Assembly: GCA_021646415.1 (NCBI GenBank)
Contig: SOEU01000021.1
Span: 1-55,416 of the forward strand
Direction: 5' to 3'
DNA: 55,416 bases
Origin: Candidatus Brocadia sp.
GTDB lineage: Bacteria > Planctomycetota > Brocadiia > Brocadiales > Brocadiaceae
The translations under genes were made by a program, and so were the position numbers. The notes under the pieces were generated by a model that was not told the origin of the DNA, did not search any database, and worked only from the letters and a program-made list of their open reading frames with translations. Below are positions 1-7,836 of the stretch, piece by piece (the first letter of the stretch is position 1; every line of letters begins with the position of its first letter).

Positions 1-13
1 TATACCTCCTTGG
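1..13 (-). promoter_or_regulatory. Shine-Dalgarno of a gene running off the left edge
   Basis: Read on the minus strand the first bases contain AGGAGG (positions 5-10). It is a strong ribosome binding site for a start codon lying just outside the window. The rest of 1-189 holds no gene. A short direct repeat (GGTTCTATT) occurs twice in 12-30, and 131-149 matches a repeat found again near 16.27 kb. Confidence 0.5.
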
Positions 14-130
14 TTCTATTTTGGTTCTATTGAAGATATTTGATTCGTAGGAAATTATACCGTATTTGAGCCTCGTTTCATCAATAAATACTGTATATAG
101 ACAAATTTTTTCATTTGACCCAGTCTGTTT

Positions 131-149
131 GTTTGTCCGTGCTACCCTA
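131..149. repeat. Partial copy of a dispersed repeat
   Basis: GTTTGTCCGTGCTACCCTA here matches 16265-16283 with a single mismatch. At 16.25 kb the same bases form the right arm of a palindrome, so this is a half copy that has lost the left arm. It lies downstream of the cytochrome c gene and could be a degenerate REP-like unit. Confidence 0.5.
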
Positions 150-189
150 AAACCGTTTAAATAAAATGAAAATTCCTATGCAGCGAAAT

Positions 190-540
190 TTATTTCTTCC
201 CAAAACTCCTGACAACGGAAACCAATGCCTTAATCTCATCCTGTGTCAGTTTTTCTTTAAACGGCATCATCTTTTCTGGTGTGCCATTGTTAATTTGCTC
301 GATGATCTGTTCATCGGTTGTCTTTGCCTGCCATTCTGCATTGGCAAGCTCACGTGCCCCCAATCCCGCCCCAAGATCTGTCGGATGACCGTCCTCCCCG
401 TGACAGGTTTTGCAATGGGTCATGTATAGTTTTTTGGCATCGATATCTGCCGCTTTGGAAACGGGGATTCCTGAAAAATAGGTAATTGCCCCTACAGCGA
501 CTGCAAACGATGTTACTGCAAAAAATTTTGTTTTATGCAT
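190..540 (-). CDS. Monoheme class I c-type cytochrome
   Basis: A 116-residue exported protein with a signal peptide at residues 1-30 (Lys near the start, hydrophobic core, cleavage near SKAA). It has one haem motif, CKTCH, at about residues 43-47, and a likely distal Met ligand in the KMMPF stretch near residue 91. This is the normal layout of a small periplasmic (or anammoxosomal) electron carrier. A good Shine-Dalgarno (AAGGGGG) precedes the ATG. It is the last gene of a minus-strand run that starts at the Hsp20 genes. Its redox partner cannot be deduced; the neighbouring superoxide reductase and ferredoxin make a role in oxidant detoxification plausible. Confidence 0.9.
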   Translation of the reverse strand: MHKTKFFAVTSFAVAVGAITYFSGIPVSKAADIDAKKLYMTHCKTCHGEDGHPTDLGAGLGARELANAEWQAKTTDEQIIEQINNGTPEKMMPFKEKLTQDEIKALVSVVRSFGKK

Positions 541-644
541 AGCTTTTCCCCCTTAAAAAATAATAGACTTTAAGATAATCTTTTCCAAATTCAGCGCTGA
601 GTGGCACACATTGACCTTCAGTTCACTTCTGTTGTGAAGATACC

Positions 645-839
645 TTATTCTTCATAAGTAACAACACGAATAACGCCCATCGTACCACCGTTGGTGTTCG
701 TGGTGCTGTCACAAACAGAAATCACCTTCTTTATATTGCTCTGTTGTAAAAAATCATTCACTACTTTGTCCAATTCCACAAGTTCATTATGGACGTGAAA
801 TATCCTTAGGGGCGAAGTAAAAGTCTTTACTTTTATCAT
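645..839 (-). CDS. Small protein, Cse60-like
   Basis: A 64-residue protein with AAGGAG seven bases before its ATG, so it is very probably translated. The pattern (KVKTF at the start, a helix LDKVVNDFLQQ, then a strand KKVISVCDS and a C-terminal VIRVVTYEE) resembles the small Cse60-type family, whose function is unknown. It sits between superoxide reductase and cytochrome c in one transcription unit. The family assignment is from memory of the pattern only. Confidence 0.6.
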   Translation of the reverse strand: MIKVKTFTSPLRIFHVHNELVELDKVVNDFLQQSNIKKVISVCDSTTNTNGGTMGVIRVVTYEE

Positions 840-874
840 AAAGTGGCTCCTTCATGAAAAAACAAGGAAAGTTA

Positions 875-1240
875 TTATTTGGTTACATCCACTTCCTTTG
901 CTCCTTCCCAGATACCATGGAGGTTGCATCGGCTAAACGCCCGGAGTGTCCTTTTTCCCTCATGCTGCAAAACAACGCTCAGTGACACTTCCGGTCTATT
1001 AAGCTCAGCAGTAAAATCCACCCGTGAAATATATATGTGCCCACAATACAGATCTACAAATTGAATAAAATGCCCATTTTCCATTCCATGAAGTGTTTCT
1101 CCCACTTTTATATTTACTGTAAAGGGCTGTCCAACCTTTACAGCACCCTGTATGGTAATAACGGGTACATGTTTCTTCGCGGTGTCCGCCGGACCTGTGG
1201 CCAGTGTGTTGATCTGACAAAACAAACTTGTTTCTGCCAT
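875..1240 (-). CDS. Superoxide reductase (neelaredoxin/desulfoferrodoxin centre II type)
   Basis: A 121-residue protein with the non-haem iron ligands of superoxide reductase: His in KHVPVI (about residue 24), two His in the GETLHGMENGHF segment, and Cys plus His in RCNLHGIWE near the C terminus. It lacks the N-terminal desulforedoxin Cys4 domain, so it is a one-iron enzyme. It reduces superoxide to peroxide without making oxygen, which suits an anaerobe. GGAG lies eight bases before the ATG. The adjacent ferredoxin is a candidate electron donor. Confidence 0.9.
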   Translation of the reverse strand: MAETSLFCQINTLATGPADTAKKHVPVITIQGAVKVGQPFTVNIKVGETLHGMENGHFIQFVDLYCGHIYISRVDFTAELNRPEVSLSVVLQHEGKRTLRAFSRCNLHGIWEGAKEVDVTK

Positions 1241-1271
1241 TTTTATGCTCCATATTAAAATGTTTAAAAAG

Positions 1272-1508
1272 TTACATACACTTCTTCTTTAATGGTGTGA
1301 ATACAATCTGGATAGCCTTTACAGGGCACACCGGGATGCAGCGCTCACACTCATCGCACTTGCGATGCGTAATTTCTGCCTTCTCATGTTTCATGATAAT
1401 GGATTCCATAGGGCAAGCATGCAGACATTCTTCGCAACCGACACATTCTGCTTTATCTACAAAAATCATAATTTGCGTGCCTTTCAATAGCAGGAATACC
1501 ACATCCAT
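1272..1508 (-). CDS. 2[4Fe-4S] ferredoxin
   Basis: A 78-residue ferredoxin with two cluster motifs, CVGCEECLHACP and CDECERCIPVCP, the bacterial dicluster pattern. Two starts are possible. The ATG at 1508 has AGGAGG four bases upstream. The ATG at 1469 gives the usual family start (MIFVDKAECVGC), with a weaker AAAGG. It lies between Hsp20 and superoxide reductase, 31 bp upstream of the latter, and may supply its electrons (inference). Confidence 0.9.
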   Translation of the reverse strand: MDVVFLLLKGTQIMIFVDKAECVGCEECLHACPMESIIMKHEKAEITHRKCDECERCIPVCPVKAIQIVFTPLKKKCM

Positions 1509-1534
1509 GAAGCCTCCTGCAAAAGGTTGTGAGA

Positions 1535-1939
1535 TTATTCTGCCTTGACTTCAATCTTCCTTGGTTTTACATGTTCTGCTTTGGGCAAGACAAGAGATAA
1601 GACACCGTCAGACATCTTTGCCTCAATTTTATCCCTGTTAATGGCATCTGAGATAGCAAAGTGCCTGTGGTAATGCCCGATGTTATACTCATTATGTATT
1701 ATTTTCTCATCAATATACGCCTCCAGAGAAACTTCACCATTGATAACTAATTCATTGTTTCGTATATCAATCGCAATGTTCTCAGTGCTTACTCCCGGCA
1801 TATCGATTAAAATAGTAAAGTTGTCCGGGGTTTCATAAATATCAGCTAAGGGAAAGTACCAGTCTCCTTTCCCGGTTACGATACACCTATCAGGCGCAAT
1901 CTTCTTTTTTTCGATGGCTGGGTGTTCTTTTGTTTCCAT
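1535..1939 (-). CDS. Small heat shock protein, Hsp20/alpha-crystallin family
   Basis: A 134-residue protein with an alpha-crystallin domain at about residues 30-125: strands ending in TILIDMPGVSTENI, NELVINGEV, and the C-terminal KMSDGVLSLVLPKAE. A short basic tail follows. ATP-independent holdase that binds unfolding proteins and forms oligomers. AAGGAG precedes the ATG by nine bases. It follows a second, divergent Hsp20 by 21 bp, so the two probably form mixed or sequential oligomers from one transcript. Confidence 0.9.
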   Translation of the reverse strand: METKEHPAIEKKKIAPDRCIVTGKGDWYFPLADIYETPDNFTILIDMPGVSTENIAIDIRNNELVINGEVSLEAYIDEKIIHNEYNIGHYHRHFAISDAINRDKIEAKMSDGVLSLVLPKAEHVKPRKIEVKAE

Positions 1940-1960
1940 GAGAAGAATCTCCTTTTTTCG

Positions 1961-2410
1961 TTATGCCTTTTTAATTACAACTTGCTTTGGTTTTGTCTCT
2001 GCGGCCTTCGGAAGCTTTACCGTTAAAACGCCATTTTTGTAAGAAGCCGTTACTTTTTCCACGTCGGCCTTTTCAGGTAACATAATAGAACGGGCAAACG
2101 TTCCGTAGTTTCTTTCCCGGCGCAAGTACGTTATCTTCGCTGTGGTAGCGACAGGTTTTCTTTCCCCCTTGATTGTTAATACATCATCAACTACCTGGAC
2201 ATCCAGATCGCTGATCCTGATTCCGGGAATCTCTGCGCGAACAAGTATATTATCCTCGCTTGTAGATACAATAATCGGTGGAAATTCTGCGCTCACATAA
2301 CCTTCGGTTTGAGGTGCGGAACTCAAAATGTCTAATAAGTCACTCATCTCTCGCTGGATATGGGTAAGGCTATTTAAAGGATCCAATCGGTCCCATTTTA
2401 CAAGATTCAT
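1961..2410 (-). CDS. Small heat shock protein, Hsp20/alpha-crystallin family
   Basis: The start is placed at the ATG at 2410 because AGGAGG lies eight bases upstream; an in-frame GTG at 2419 overlaps that site. The protein has a typical Hsp20 N-terminal arm (WDRLDPLNSLTHIQREMSDLLD), an alpha-crystallin domain (ILVRAEIPGI, DVLTIKGERK, SYKNGVLTVKLPKA) and a C-terminal KPKQVVIKKA tail. First gene of the minus-strand stress run 2410-190. Any heat-shock promoter must lie in the 650-bp spacer upstream. Confidence 0.92.
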   Translation of the reverse strand: MNLVKWDRLDPLNSLTHIQREMSDLLDILSSAPQTEGYVSAEFPPIIVSTSEDNILVRAEIPGIRISDLDVQVVDDVLTIKGERKPVATTAKITYLRRERNYGTFARSIMLPEKADVEKVTASYKNGVLTVKLPKAAETKPKQVVIKKA

Positions 2411-3069
2411 TAATTTCACCTCCTCTGCTTAAAATAAAATCCATGAAAGAAATAATAATTATGCCCTCCGTAACTAAAAACAACATTTGAACCACTTCAA
2501 CCTCATAAATTTTTTCTTTCAGTAAGGTTTGTTTTCGACTCTTCTGTAATTATCCAAGATTTTAGACATCGAGTTCCATACTTCTGGATAAATTCCCCTT
2601 TTGGTTTTTTTCAAAAATTTTCGATTGTCATAAGTATGGAAATCATTTCTCCTGCAACTGTAACAGTTTATAAAAAATAATGTATCAGTTAATTTCCATT
2701 CAAAATCAAAAATAATCGTTAATAATGTAAATTTATATTCTGTTTGGCAATAAAGATGCCAATGAGTGAGAATTACTCCTAATTATCGTAATGGATGTCT
2801 TCGGGAGGTTCGTATATAAAAAAATATCTCATAATTTCCTTGGAAAAACCTCTTCCCTTAAATCTAATTAAATAGAATTTTGGTCTAAGATTCTTGATAA
2901 AAACATTCTTGAATTTAATCTTGCCGCTTGATTATGTTTTCCGTAACTACCCGATTTGATTATGGCTAGGATATATTTGTGCGATGTTTTTAAAGTCCGC
3001 CACTTTGGTATAATAATTGATTAGTTAAGAGAATCATCTTTTGAAAAGGACTTTTTTTCTGATAGAAAA
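2411..3069. other. Divergent intergenic spacer between stress run and nqr operon
   Basis: AT-rich, no open frame with coding character on either strand. It must carry promoters for both directions. On the plus strand a TATAAT lies at 3009-3014, but the expected -35 region is poor. An inverted repeat TTGGCA-N7-TGCCAA occupies 2744-2762 and could be an operator. No CIRCE element (the HrcA site) is seen. No remnant of nqrA was recognised in the spacer. Confidence 0.5.
2744..2762. promoter_or_regulatory. Inverted repeat TTGGCA-N7-TGCCAA, possible operator
   Basis: Perfect 6-bp arms with a 7-bp spacer in the divergent spacer, about 310 bp before nqrB and 335 bp before the first Hsp20 gene. Size and symmetry fit a dimeric regulator site, but a 6-bp arm can occur by chance in AT-rich DNA. 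Confidence 0.25.
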
Positions 3070-4143
3070 ATGCTTTCTTCCCTCAAATTCCTGAAACAGG
3101 AAATTATGCTCCGGGTGCTGTATTCGCTCATACCGGTTGCGATAGTGGCTGTCTATTTTTTTGGCTGGTATGTCGTAGGTATCATAGCCGTTTCAATGAT
3201 ATTTGCTTTCCTGACAGAATGGGTGATGTCCTCTTTGAGGAAGGGAAAAATAAGTTATGCGTGTTTTGTTACTGCCGGGATATATGCCCTTTCTCTCCCC
3301 CCAACCACACCATTGTGGATAGTTGCAATTGGCGCCATTATCGCTATCTTATTTGCGAAAGAGATGTTTGGGGGATTTGGAAAGAATGTATTTAATCCTG
3401 CTATTGTTGGGCGCGGCTTTGTTTTTGTATGCTTCCCTATCGAATTAACAGGACAGTTTGTGCCAGTATTTACGGGATTTCCCGGTGGATTTGGCCACTG
3501 GAGTGTAACAGCTTTAGAACAACCTGCGCAATATATTGCAGAGGCAGGGCTGAAAGTTGTCGATGCAATAACTTCAGCAACACCTATGTGGGCACATCGA
3601 AATTATAGTTACGAGAGTTCAATTCTTTCCCTGTTCCTTGGAAATATAGGGACCATCTTTGAATATGAAGGTCAAAAAATGGTCTTGGGTGCAGGTTCAA
3701 TGGGAGAGGTTTCAGCGATTGTAATAATGTTTTCATGTCTTTATTTATTATGGACCAAAACTGCAAATTGGCGCTTGACTGTAGCGACGTTGCTGGGGGC
3801 TTTAATCTCCTCAGTTGTTTTCAGATACGCTTTTGGTATTAAAACCATTCCCCAACCACTCTTTACCCTCTTTTCCGGTGCATTATTTTATGCAGCTGTC
3901 TTTATGGTCACCGATCCGATTAGCGCACCAAAGGTTACCCTGTCACAATGGATTTATGGCTTTTTTATCGGCGCCATGATAGTAGTTTTCCGTTATAAAA
4001 GCATTTTTTCCGGTGGCGCCGGATTTGCTATCCTGCTCGGCAATATATTAGCGCCCTCTCTCGATTTATGGATAACTCGTATGAAAAAACCCCAAATCCC
4101 CGAGAAAGGGACTGTATCAGAGAAAGTAACTGAATCGCCATGA
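3070..4143 (+). CDS. nqrB: Na+-translocating NADH:quinone reductase subunit B (NqrB/RnfD family)
   Basis: A 357-residue polytopic membrane protein of the NqrB/RnfD family. It has the family signature GGFGKNVFNPA at about residues 101-111 and the covalent-FMN site DAITSATPM, with Thr171 as the expected phosphoester-linked residue. A second conserved run is FMVTDPISAPK. It carries electrons through the membrane part of the complex and helps form the ion path. It is shorter than Vibrio NqrB (about 415), closer to RnfD. The genes downstream (NqrC, D, E and an NqrF-type reductase) argue for the Nqr branch. It overlaps nqrC by 4 bp (ATGA). The first subunit, NqrA or RnfC, is not encoded upstream. 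Confidence 0.88.
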   Translation: MLSSLKFLKQEIMLRVLYSLIPVAIVAVYFFGWYVVGIIAVSMIFAFLTEWVMSSLRKGKISYACFVTAGIYALSLPPTTPLWIVAIGAIIAILFAKEMFGGFGKNVFNPAIVGRGFVFVCFPIELTGQFVPVFTGFPGGFGHWSVTALEQPAQYIAEAGLKVVDAITSATPMWAHRNYSYESSILSLFLGNIGTIFEYEGQKMVLGAGSMGEVSAIVIMFSCLYLLWTKTANWRLTVATLLGALISSVVFRYAFGIKTIPQPLFTLFSGALFYAAVFMVTDPISAPKVTLSQWIYGFFIGAMIVVFRYKSIFSGGAGFAILLGNILAPSLDLWITRMKKPQIPEKGTVSEKVTESP

Positions 4144-4802
4144 AAAAAACATCTCCCGCATATATTCTCGGCTTCATGATAACCATTTGTACCGTATTTG
4201 GTACTGGCATTGCTTCCGTTCATTATGCAACACTTGATATGCTTATTAAAAACGAAAAATTGCATAAGAACAGGATTATATGCGGTGCATTTGATCTTCC
4301 TGTCACTGGCGTATCTGCTGATGCCTTTCAAAAGGCAATTGATGACAACATAAGCCATGAGCAGATAACTTATGAAGGGCGTACATGGGACATATATAAA
4401 CAAAAGGAAACCGGCAATATCGGCTTTGTCTTCAGCGGCACAGGCTTCTGGGACCGTATCTCTGGAATTATTGTACTTTCAGCTGACCTGTCGAAAATTG
4501 TGAATATTCAATTTCTCGACCAGAAAGAGACACCCGGATTGGGGGCGCGCATTGAAGAAGGTTGGTTTACCGATCAATTTAAAGGTATTTCCATTGCATG
4601 GGACCAACCGGCTGATAAGCGTATTATTGTAGGTCAGGCGCCGATTCCCAATGCAAAAAACCGGGTCGATGCTATTACTGGCGCCACACAGACGTCACTG
4701 GCGCTCATGAAGTTTTTAAACAGCGAGCTTGAGGCATTCAGAAAAGCAATGAAAGAACAAAAAGAAAAACCAATGCCTGAGATTCCTTTGCAGTGGGAAT
4801 AA
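4140..4802 (+). CDS. nqrC: Na+-NQR subunit C (NqrC/RnfG family)
   Basis: A 220-residue protein with one N-terminal membrane helix (residues 8-28) and a soluble FMN-binding domain. The flavinylation motif DAITGATQT is at residues 177-185, with Thr183 the expected FMN attachment residue; an ApbE transferase encoded elsewhere would be needed. LDQKETPGLGARIEE is the other family hallmark. The start overlaps the nqrB stop, pointing to translational coupling. It is followed by an unusual 169-bp gap before nqrD. Confidence 0.9.
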   Translation: MKKTSPAYILGFMITICTVFGTGIASVHYATLDMLIKNEKLHKNRIICGAFDLPVTGVSADAFQKAIDDNISHEQITYEGRTWDIYKQKETGNIGFVFSGTGFWDRISGIIVLSADLSKIVNIQFLDQKETPGLGARIEEGWFTDQFKGISIAWDQPADKRIIVGQAPIPNAKNRVDAITGATQTSLALMKFLNSELEAFRKAMKEQKEKPMPEIPLQWE

Positions 4803-4873
4803 CTGGATTGTAAGGAATTTCAAGCTTTTCGCCTCTCCCCTTAATCCTCCTCACTGAGGGGAACAACAACTGT

Positions 4874-4889
4874 CCCCCGCTGGCGGGGG
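4874..4889. repeat. GC-rich hairpin in the nqrC-nqrD gap
   Basis: A perfect 7-bp stem, CCCCCGC/GCGGGGG, with a 2-base turn, set in a C/G-rich stretch (about 4832-4893) unlike the surrounding AT-rich DNA. The rest of the operon is tightly packed. It looks like a small REP-like insertion, or a processing or attenuation site inside the nqr transcript. No T run follows, so a simple terminator is unlikely. Confidence 0.55.
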
Positions 4890-4971
4890 TGGAATTTTGT
4901 CGTAAAAAGGTGTACGTGTAAGTCGCTGAATGCCTAATTTAACATGCTTTTTTATTATATAAGGACATTAT

Positions 4972-5583
4972 ATGGCTTATACACCCAAACAAGTTTTTTT
5001 AAACGGTATCTGGCAGGATAATCCAATCTATCGGCAGGTATTAGGAATCTGTTCGACTTTGGCTGTCACCAATCTGCTGGCAAATACCCTGTTCATGTGT
5101 TTTGGATTAATCTTTACCACCGCGCTTTCCAACCTCACCATTTCACTGCTGAGAGATTATACTCCGAAGCGTATACGCATGATTATCCAGGTACTTATTA
5201 TCGCCTGCTACGTTATGATAGTTGATATCATCATTAAGGCATATGCTCCCGACATTCATCGCTTTATCGGTCCTTATGTCGGTCTGATCATTACTAATTG
5301 CATAATCATGGGAAGGGCAGAGGCCTTTGCCAGTCAGAACAAACCGCTGCTTTCACTTTTTGATGGTATTGCGTCAGGGGTCGGATATTCCCTCGTACTT
5401 ATCTTCATTGCATCAGTACGTGAGCCCCTCGGATTCGGCTCTATTTTGGGTATAACGTTGCCTGCACGCGATCTCTGGTGGCATTCATGGATCATCATGG
5501 TCATGCCTCCAGGTGCATTTTTTATGCTGGGCATGTTTACCTGGTTCGCCCGCAGGTGGCTGGTCAAGGAAGTAAAACGATAA
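4972..5583 (+). CDS. nqrD: Na+-NQR subunit D (NqrD/RnfE family)
   Basis: A 203-residue integral membrane protein with six predicted helices. The start NPIYRQVLGICSTLAVTN is typical of NqrD. Cys27 (LGIC) and Cys110 (ITNCIIMGRAEAFA) match the cysteines that, with two from NqrE, hold the intramembrane iron or FeS centre. AAGGA lies six bases before the ATG. It ends 10 bp before nqrE. Confidence 0.92.
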   Translation: MAYTPKQVFLNGIWQDNPIYRQVLGICSTLAVTNLLANTLFMCFGLIFTTALSNLTISLLRDYTPKRIRMIIQVLIIACYVMIVDIIIKAYAPDIHRFIGPYVGLIITNCIIMGRAEAFASQNKPLLSLFDGIASGVGYSLVLIFIASVREPLGFGSILGITLPARDLWWHSWIIMVMPPGAFFMLGMFTWFARRWLVKEVKR

Positions 5584-5593
5584 GGAGAATACC

Positions 5594-6199
5594 ATGGATC
5601 TGCAAAATATGAATTTTTTTGCATCACTTGTGCTTATTTTTACCTCAGCGGCATTTACCGACAATATTCTGTTAGCGCGTTTTCTGGGGATGTGTTCGTG
5701 TCTGGCAATCTCCAAAAAGGTAGATACCAGTATTGGTTTAGGCGGTGCAGTGATGTTTGTGACTGCAAGCACTACCGCGCTTAATTTTTTGATGTATAAA
5801 TATGTTCTTATTCCGCTGGGTATAGAGTATTTGCGCCTGCTAACCTTTATTGTTATTATTGCTGCCTTTACACAACTTTTGGAAATGATTATTGAGCGCT
5901 TTTCTGAAAAGTTGTACTATGCCCTGGGAATTTTTCTGCCACTCATTACAGTTAACTGTGCAATTTTAGGCATTGCGCTTTTTATGTTGAATAAGCCCTA
6001 TACATTCTGGCAGGCCTTTGCCTTTGGCGCTGGCGGAGGTTTTGGCTGGTTTCTCGCAATTACCCTTATTGGCGGTATCCGTGAGAAAATAAAAGAAAGC
6101 GAGATTCCGAAAGGTCTGGAGGGCCCTGCAATTACCCTTATTATTATCGGCATCATGGCATTAGCCTTTGTTGGATTCTCGGGAATGATAAAAATATGA
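5594..6199 (+). CDS. nqrE: Na+-NQR subunit E (NqrE/RnfA family)
   Basis: A 201-residue six-helix membrane protein, inverted-topology partner of NqrD. Cys34 (FLGMCSCLAISKK) and Cys122 (LITVNCAILG) complete the four-Cys intramembrane metal site. The C-terminal part reads GGIREKIKESEIPKGLEGPAITL, as in NqrE. AAGGAGA precedes the ATG. It overlaps nqrF by 4 bp. Confidence 0.92.
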   Translation: MDLQNMNFFASLVLIFTSAAFTDNILLARFLGMCSCLAISKKVDTSIGLGGAVMFVTASTTALNFLMYKYVLIPLGIEYLRLLTFIVIIAAFTQLLEMIIERFSEKLYYALGIFLPLITVNCAILGIALFMLNKPYTFWQAFAFGAGGGFGWFLAITLIGGIREKIKESEIPKGLEGPAITLIIIGIMALAFVGFSGMIKI

Positions 6200-7314
6200 T
6201 AATAGGCAGCATCCTTGTTTCTATCGGTATTTCAGTCGGTTTTCTTTTGATCACCGGAATGATTCTCGCGTTGCTTCTCATTCTTGCCGAGAAGAAGATC
6301 CTGAATTACGGTACATGCTGCATTGACATTAACGAGGGTGAAAAGAAATTACAGGTCACTGGCGGGGGGTCCTTACTGTCTTCACTTGCGGAGAATGAAA
6401 TATTTATTCCGTCAGCCTGTGGAGGACGCGGCACCTGTGCATATTGTAAGGTGCAGGTAATGGAAGGCGGGAGCATGATTAGTCCGGTTGAAGAACCTTA
6501 TCTGGGCCCCGAAGAGCGTAAAAACCAAATCCGCCTTTCCTGTCAGGTCAAGGTTCGAAAAGACATTAAGATCCATGTGCCGAAAGAATTATTGTCGGTC
6601 AAAAAATACAGGGGGAAGCTTCTCCATAAGAGACCATTGACATATGATATTATAGAACTGCGCATTGAACTCCTTGAACCGAACACCATAGATTTTGTTG
6701 CGGGACAGTATGTTCAGCTTGAATCCGAGGAGTATGATGGCCACGACCGGGTTATGCGTGCCTATTCCATGTCTTCTCCCCCATCTGATAAAAATCACAT
6801 CGAACTTATGATCCGTAAAGTTCCCAGTGGCATCTGCACCACCTGGGTATTTGAGCATCTCAAAGAAGAACAGGAAGTTACATTCAGCGGACCGTATGGT
6901 AAATTTCGTATTTCGAATACCGATGCAGAGATTATCTTTATTGCAGGCGGAAGCGGCATGGCACCGATCTGGGGGATGTTGAGAGACTTGAAAGAAAACG
7001 GAAATACGCGTAAAGCCACCTACTTTTTCGGTGCTCTCACACAAAAAGACCTGTTTTTTGTTGATGAACTGACCAAACTTCAGCAAGAAGTTTCCTGGTT
7101 CAGATTTGTTCCGGCGCTTTCCAAAGAACCAGAGGGGTCGGATTGGAAGGGCGAGCGCGGTCTTATCACCGAAGTTGTAGCACGCTACATGCCTGATTGT
7201 TCAAAAAACGAGGGTTATCTTTGCGGTTCGCCTGGCATGATTGATGCCTGTATCAAAGTCCTGACAGAAGCGGGTATGACAGAAGACCGCATTTTTTACG
7301 ATAAATTTGCTTGA
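6196..7314 (+). CDS. nqrF: Na+-NQR subunit F, NADH-oxidising 2Fe-2S/FAD reductase
   Basis: A 372-residue protein with an N-terminal membrane helix (residues 5-30), a plant-type 2Fe-2S domain (Cys75, Cys81, Cys84 in CGGRGTCAYC; Cys116 in RLSCQVK) and a ferredoxin-NADP reductase-like module. The FAD motif is RAYS at 188-191 and the NAD-binding loop GGSGMAP at 251-257. It ends in FYDKFA. It takes hydride from NADH and feeds electrons to the membrane subunits. Its presence, rather than RnfB with its many FeS clusters, is the main reason to call the operon Nqr and not Rnf. Confidence 0.93.
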   Translation: MIIGSILVSIGISVGFLLITGMILALLLILAEKKILNYGTCCIDINEGEKKLQVTGGGSLLSSLAENEIFIPSACGGRGTCAYCKVQVMEGGSMISPVEEPYLGPEERKNQIRLSCQVKVRKDIKIHVPKELLSVKKYRGKLLHKRPLTYDIIELRIELLEPNTIDFVAGQYVQLESEEYDGHDRVMRAYSMSSPPSDKNHIELMIRKVPSGICTTWVFEHLKEEQEVTFSGPYGKFRISNTDAEIIFIAGGSGMAPIWGMLRDLKENGNTRKATYFFGALTQKDLFFVDELTKLQQEVSWFRFVPALSKEPEGSDWKGERGLITEVVARYMPDCSKNEGYLCGSPGMIDACIKVLTEAGMTEDRIFYDKFA

Positions 7315-7335
7315 AATATTAAGGAATATCCGTGT

Positions 7336-7836
7336 ATGAAACTATCGCCTCAAGATCAGAGATTAATTCATAACTTGAAACCATCCAAATTTTCTAAAGA
7401 AGGCTTTTTAGGGACAGATACCCGTTCTGTGGAGGAAATCATTGCCGATGATTTAGATACGCTGAAAAAAACGGGTGTTTCAAAGGAATTGTTGCTGCAG
7501 ACATTGAGAGATGCCTATCAGAAAGCAAAAGAGGCCTTTGGGGCTGAAATAGAGATAAAAAGGAACGTGACGGCCGTGTTTTGTGAGTCAATGGGACGCA
7601 TTCCATCACCGTTTTGCAAGGACGGTCTCTTTGAAAAAGGTGAGGCTGTCGTTACTGATAGCGCCAGTAATCTGTCGCTTATTATTACGAGCCTGGGAAT
7701 AAATCTTATCGAAAAGCATGATTTTTTTCAGGGCAGAGGATGCAGGTTTAGAATCGATCCTCTGGTTGCGATAAAAATATTTAAGCTTTTGCCAGAGAGA
7801 ATTTTTTCGCCCCGACAAAAGCCTTCTAATGGGTGA
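7336..7836 (+). CDS. Conserved protein of unknown function downstream of nqrF
   Basis: A 166-residue soluble protein starting 21 bp after nqrF with AAGGA upstream, so probably on the nqr transcript. The N-terminal half is helical (VEEIIADDLDTLKKTG). The C-terminal half has two cysteines in CESMGRIPSPFCKDG and a run of strands and turns (GRGCRFRIDPL). I do not recognise the family. The position suggests a role with the Nqr complex, perhaps its assembly or regulation, but nothing in the sequence proves that. Confidence 0.75.
   Translation: MKLSPQDQRLIHNLKPSKFSKEGFLGTDTRSVEEIIADDLDTLKKTGVSKELLLQTLRDAYQKAKEAFGAEIEIKRNVTAVFCESMGRIPSPFCKDGLFEKGEAVVTDSASNLSLIITSLGINLIEKHDFFQGRGCRFRIDPLVAIKIFKLLPERIFSPRQKPSNG

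Noticed and set aside
1005-1253. 82-aa minus-strand frame overlapping superoxide reductase
   Set aside because: Shadow of the superoxide reductase gene in another frame.
2411-3069. CIRCE or sigma-32-type heat-shock promoter for the Hsp20 genes
   Set aside because: No TTAGCACTC-N9-GAGTGCTAA dyad or convincing sigma-32 boxes were seen.
3070-7314. Calling the operon rnfDGEA-B
   Set aside because: The last gene is a 2Fe-2S/FAD/NADH reductase (NqrF) and not the multi-FeS RnfB, and the D and E subunits match NqrD and NqrE better.
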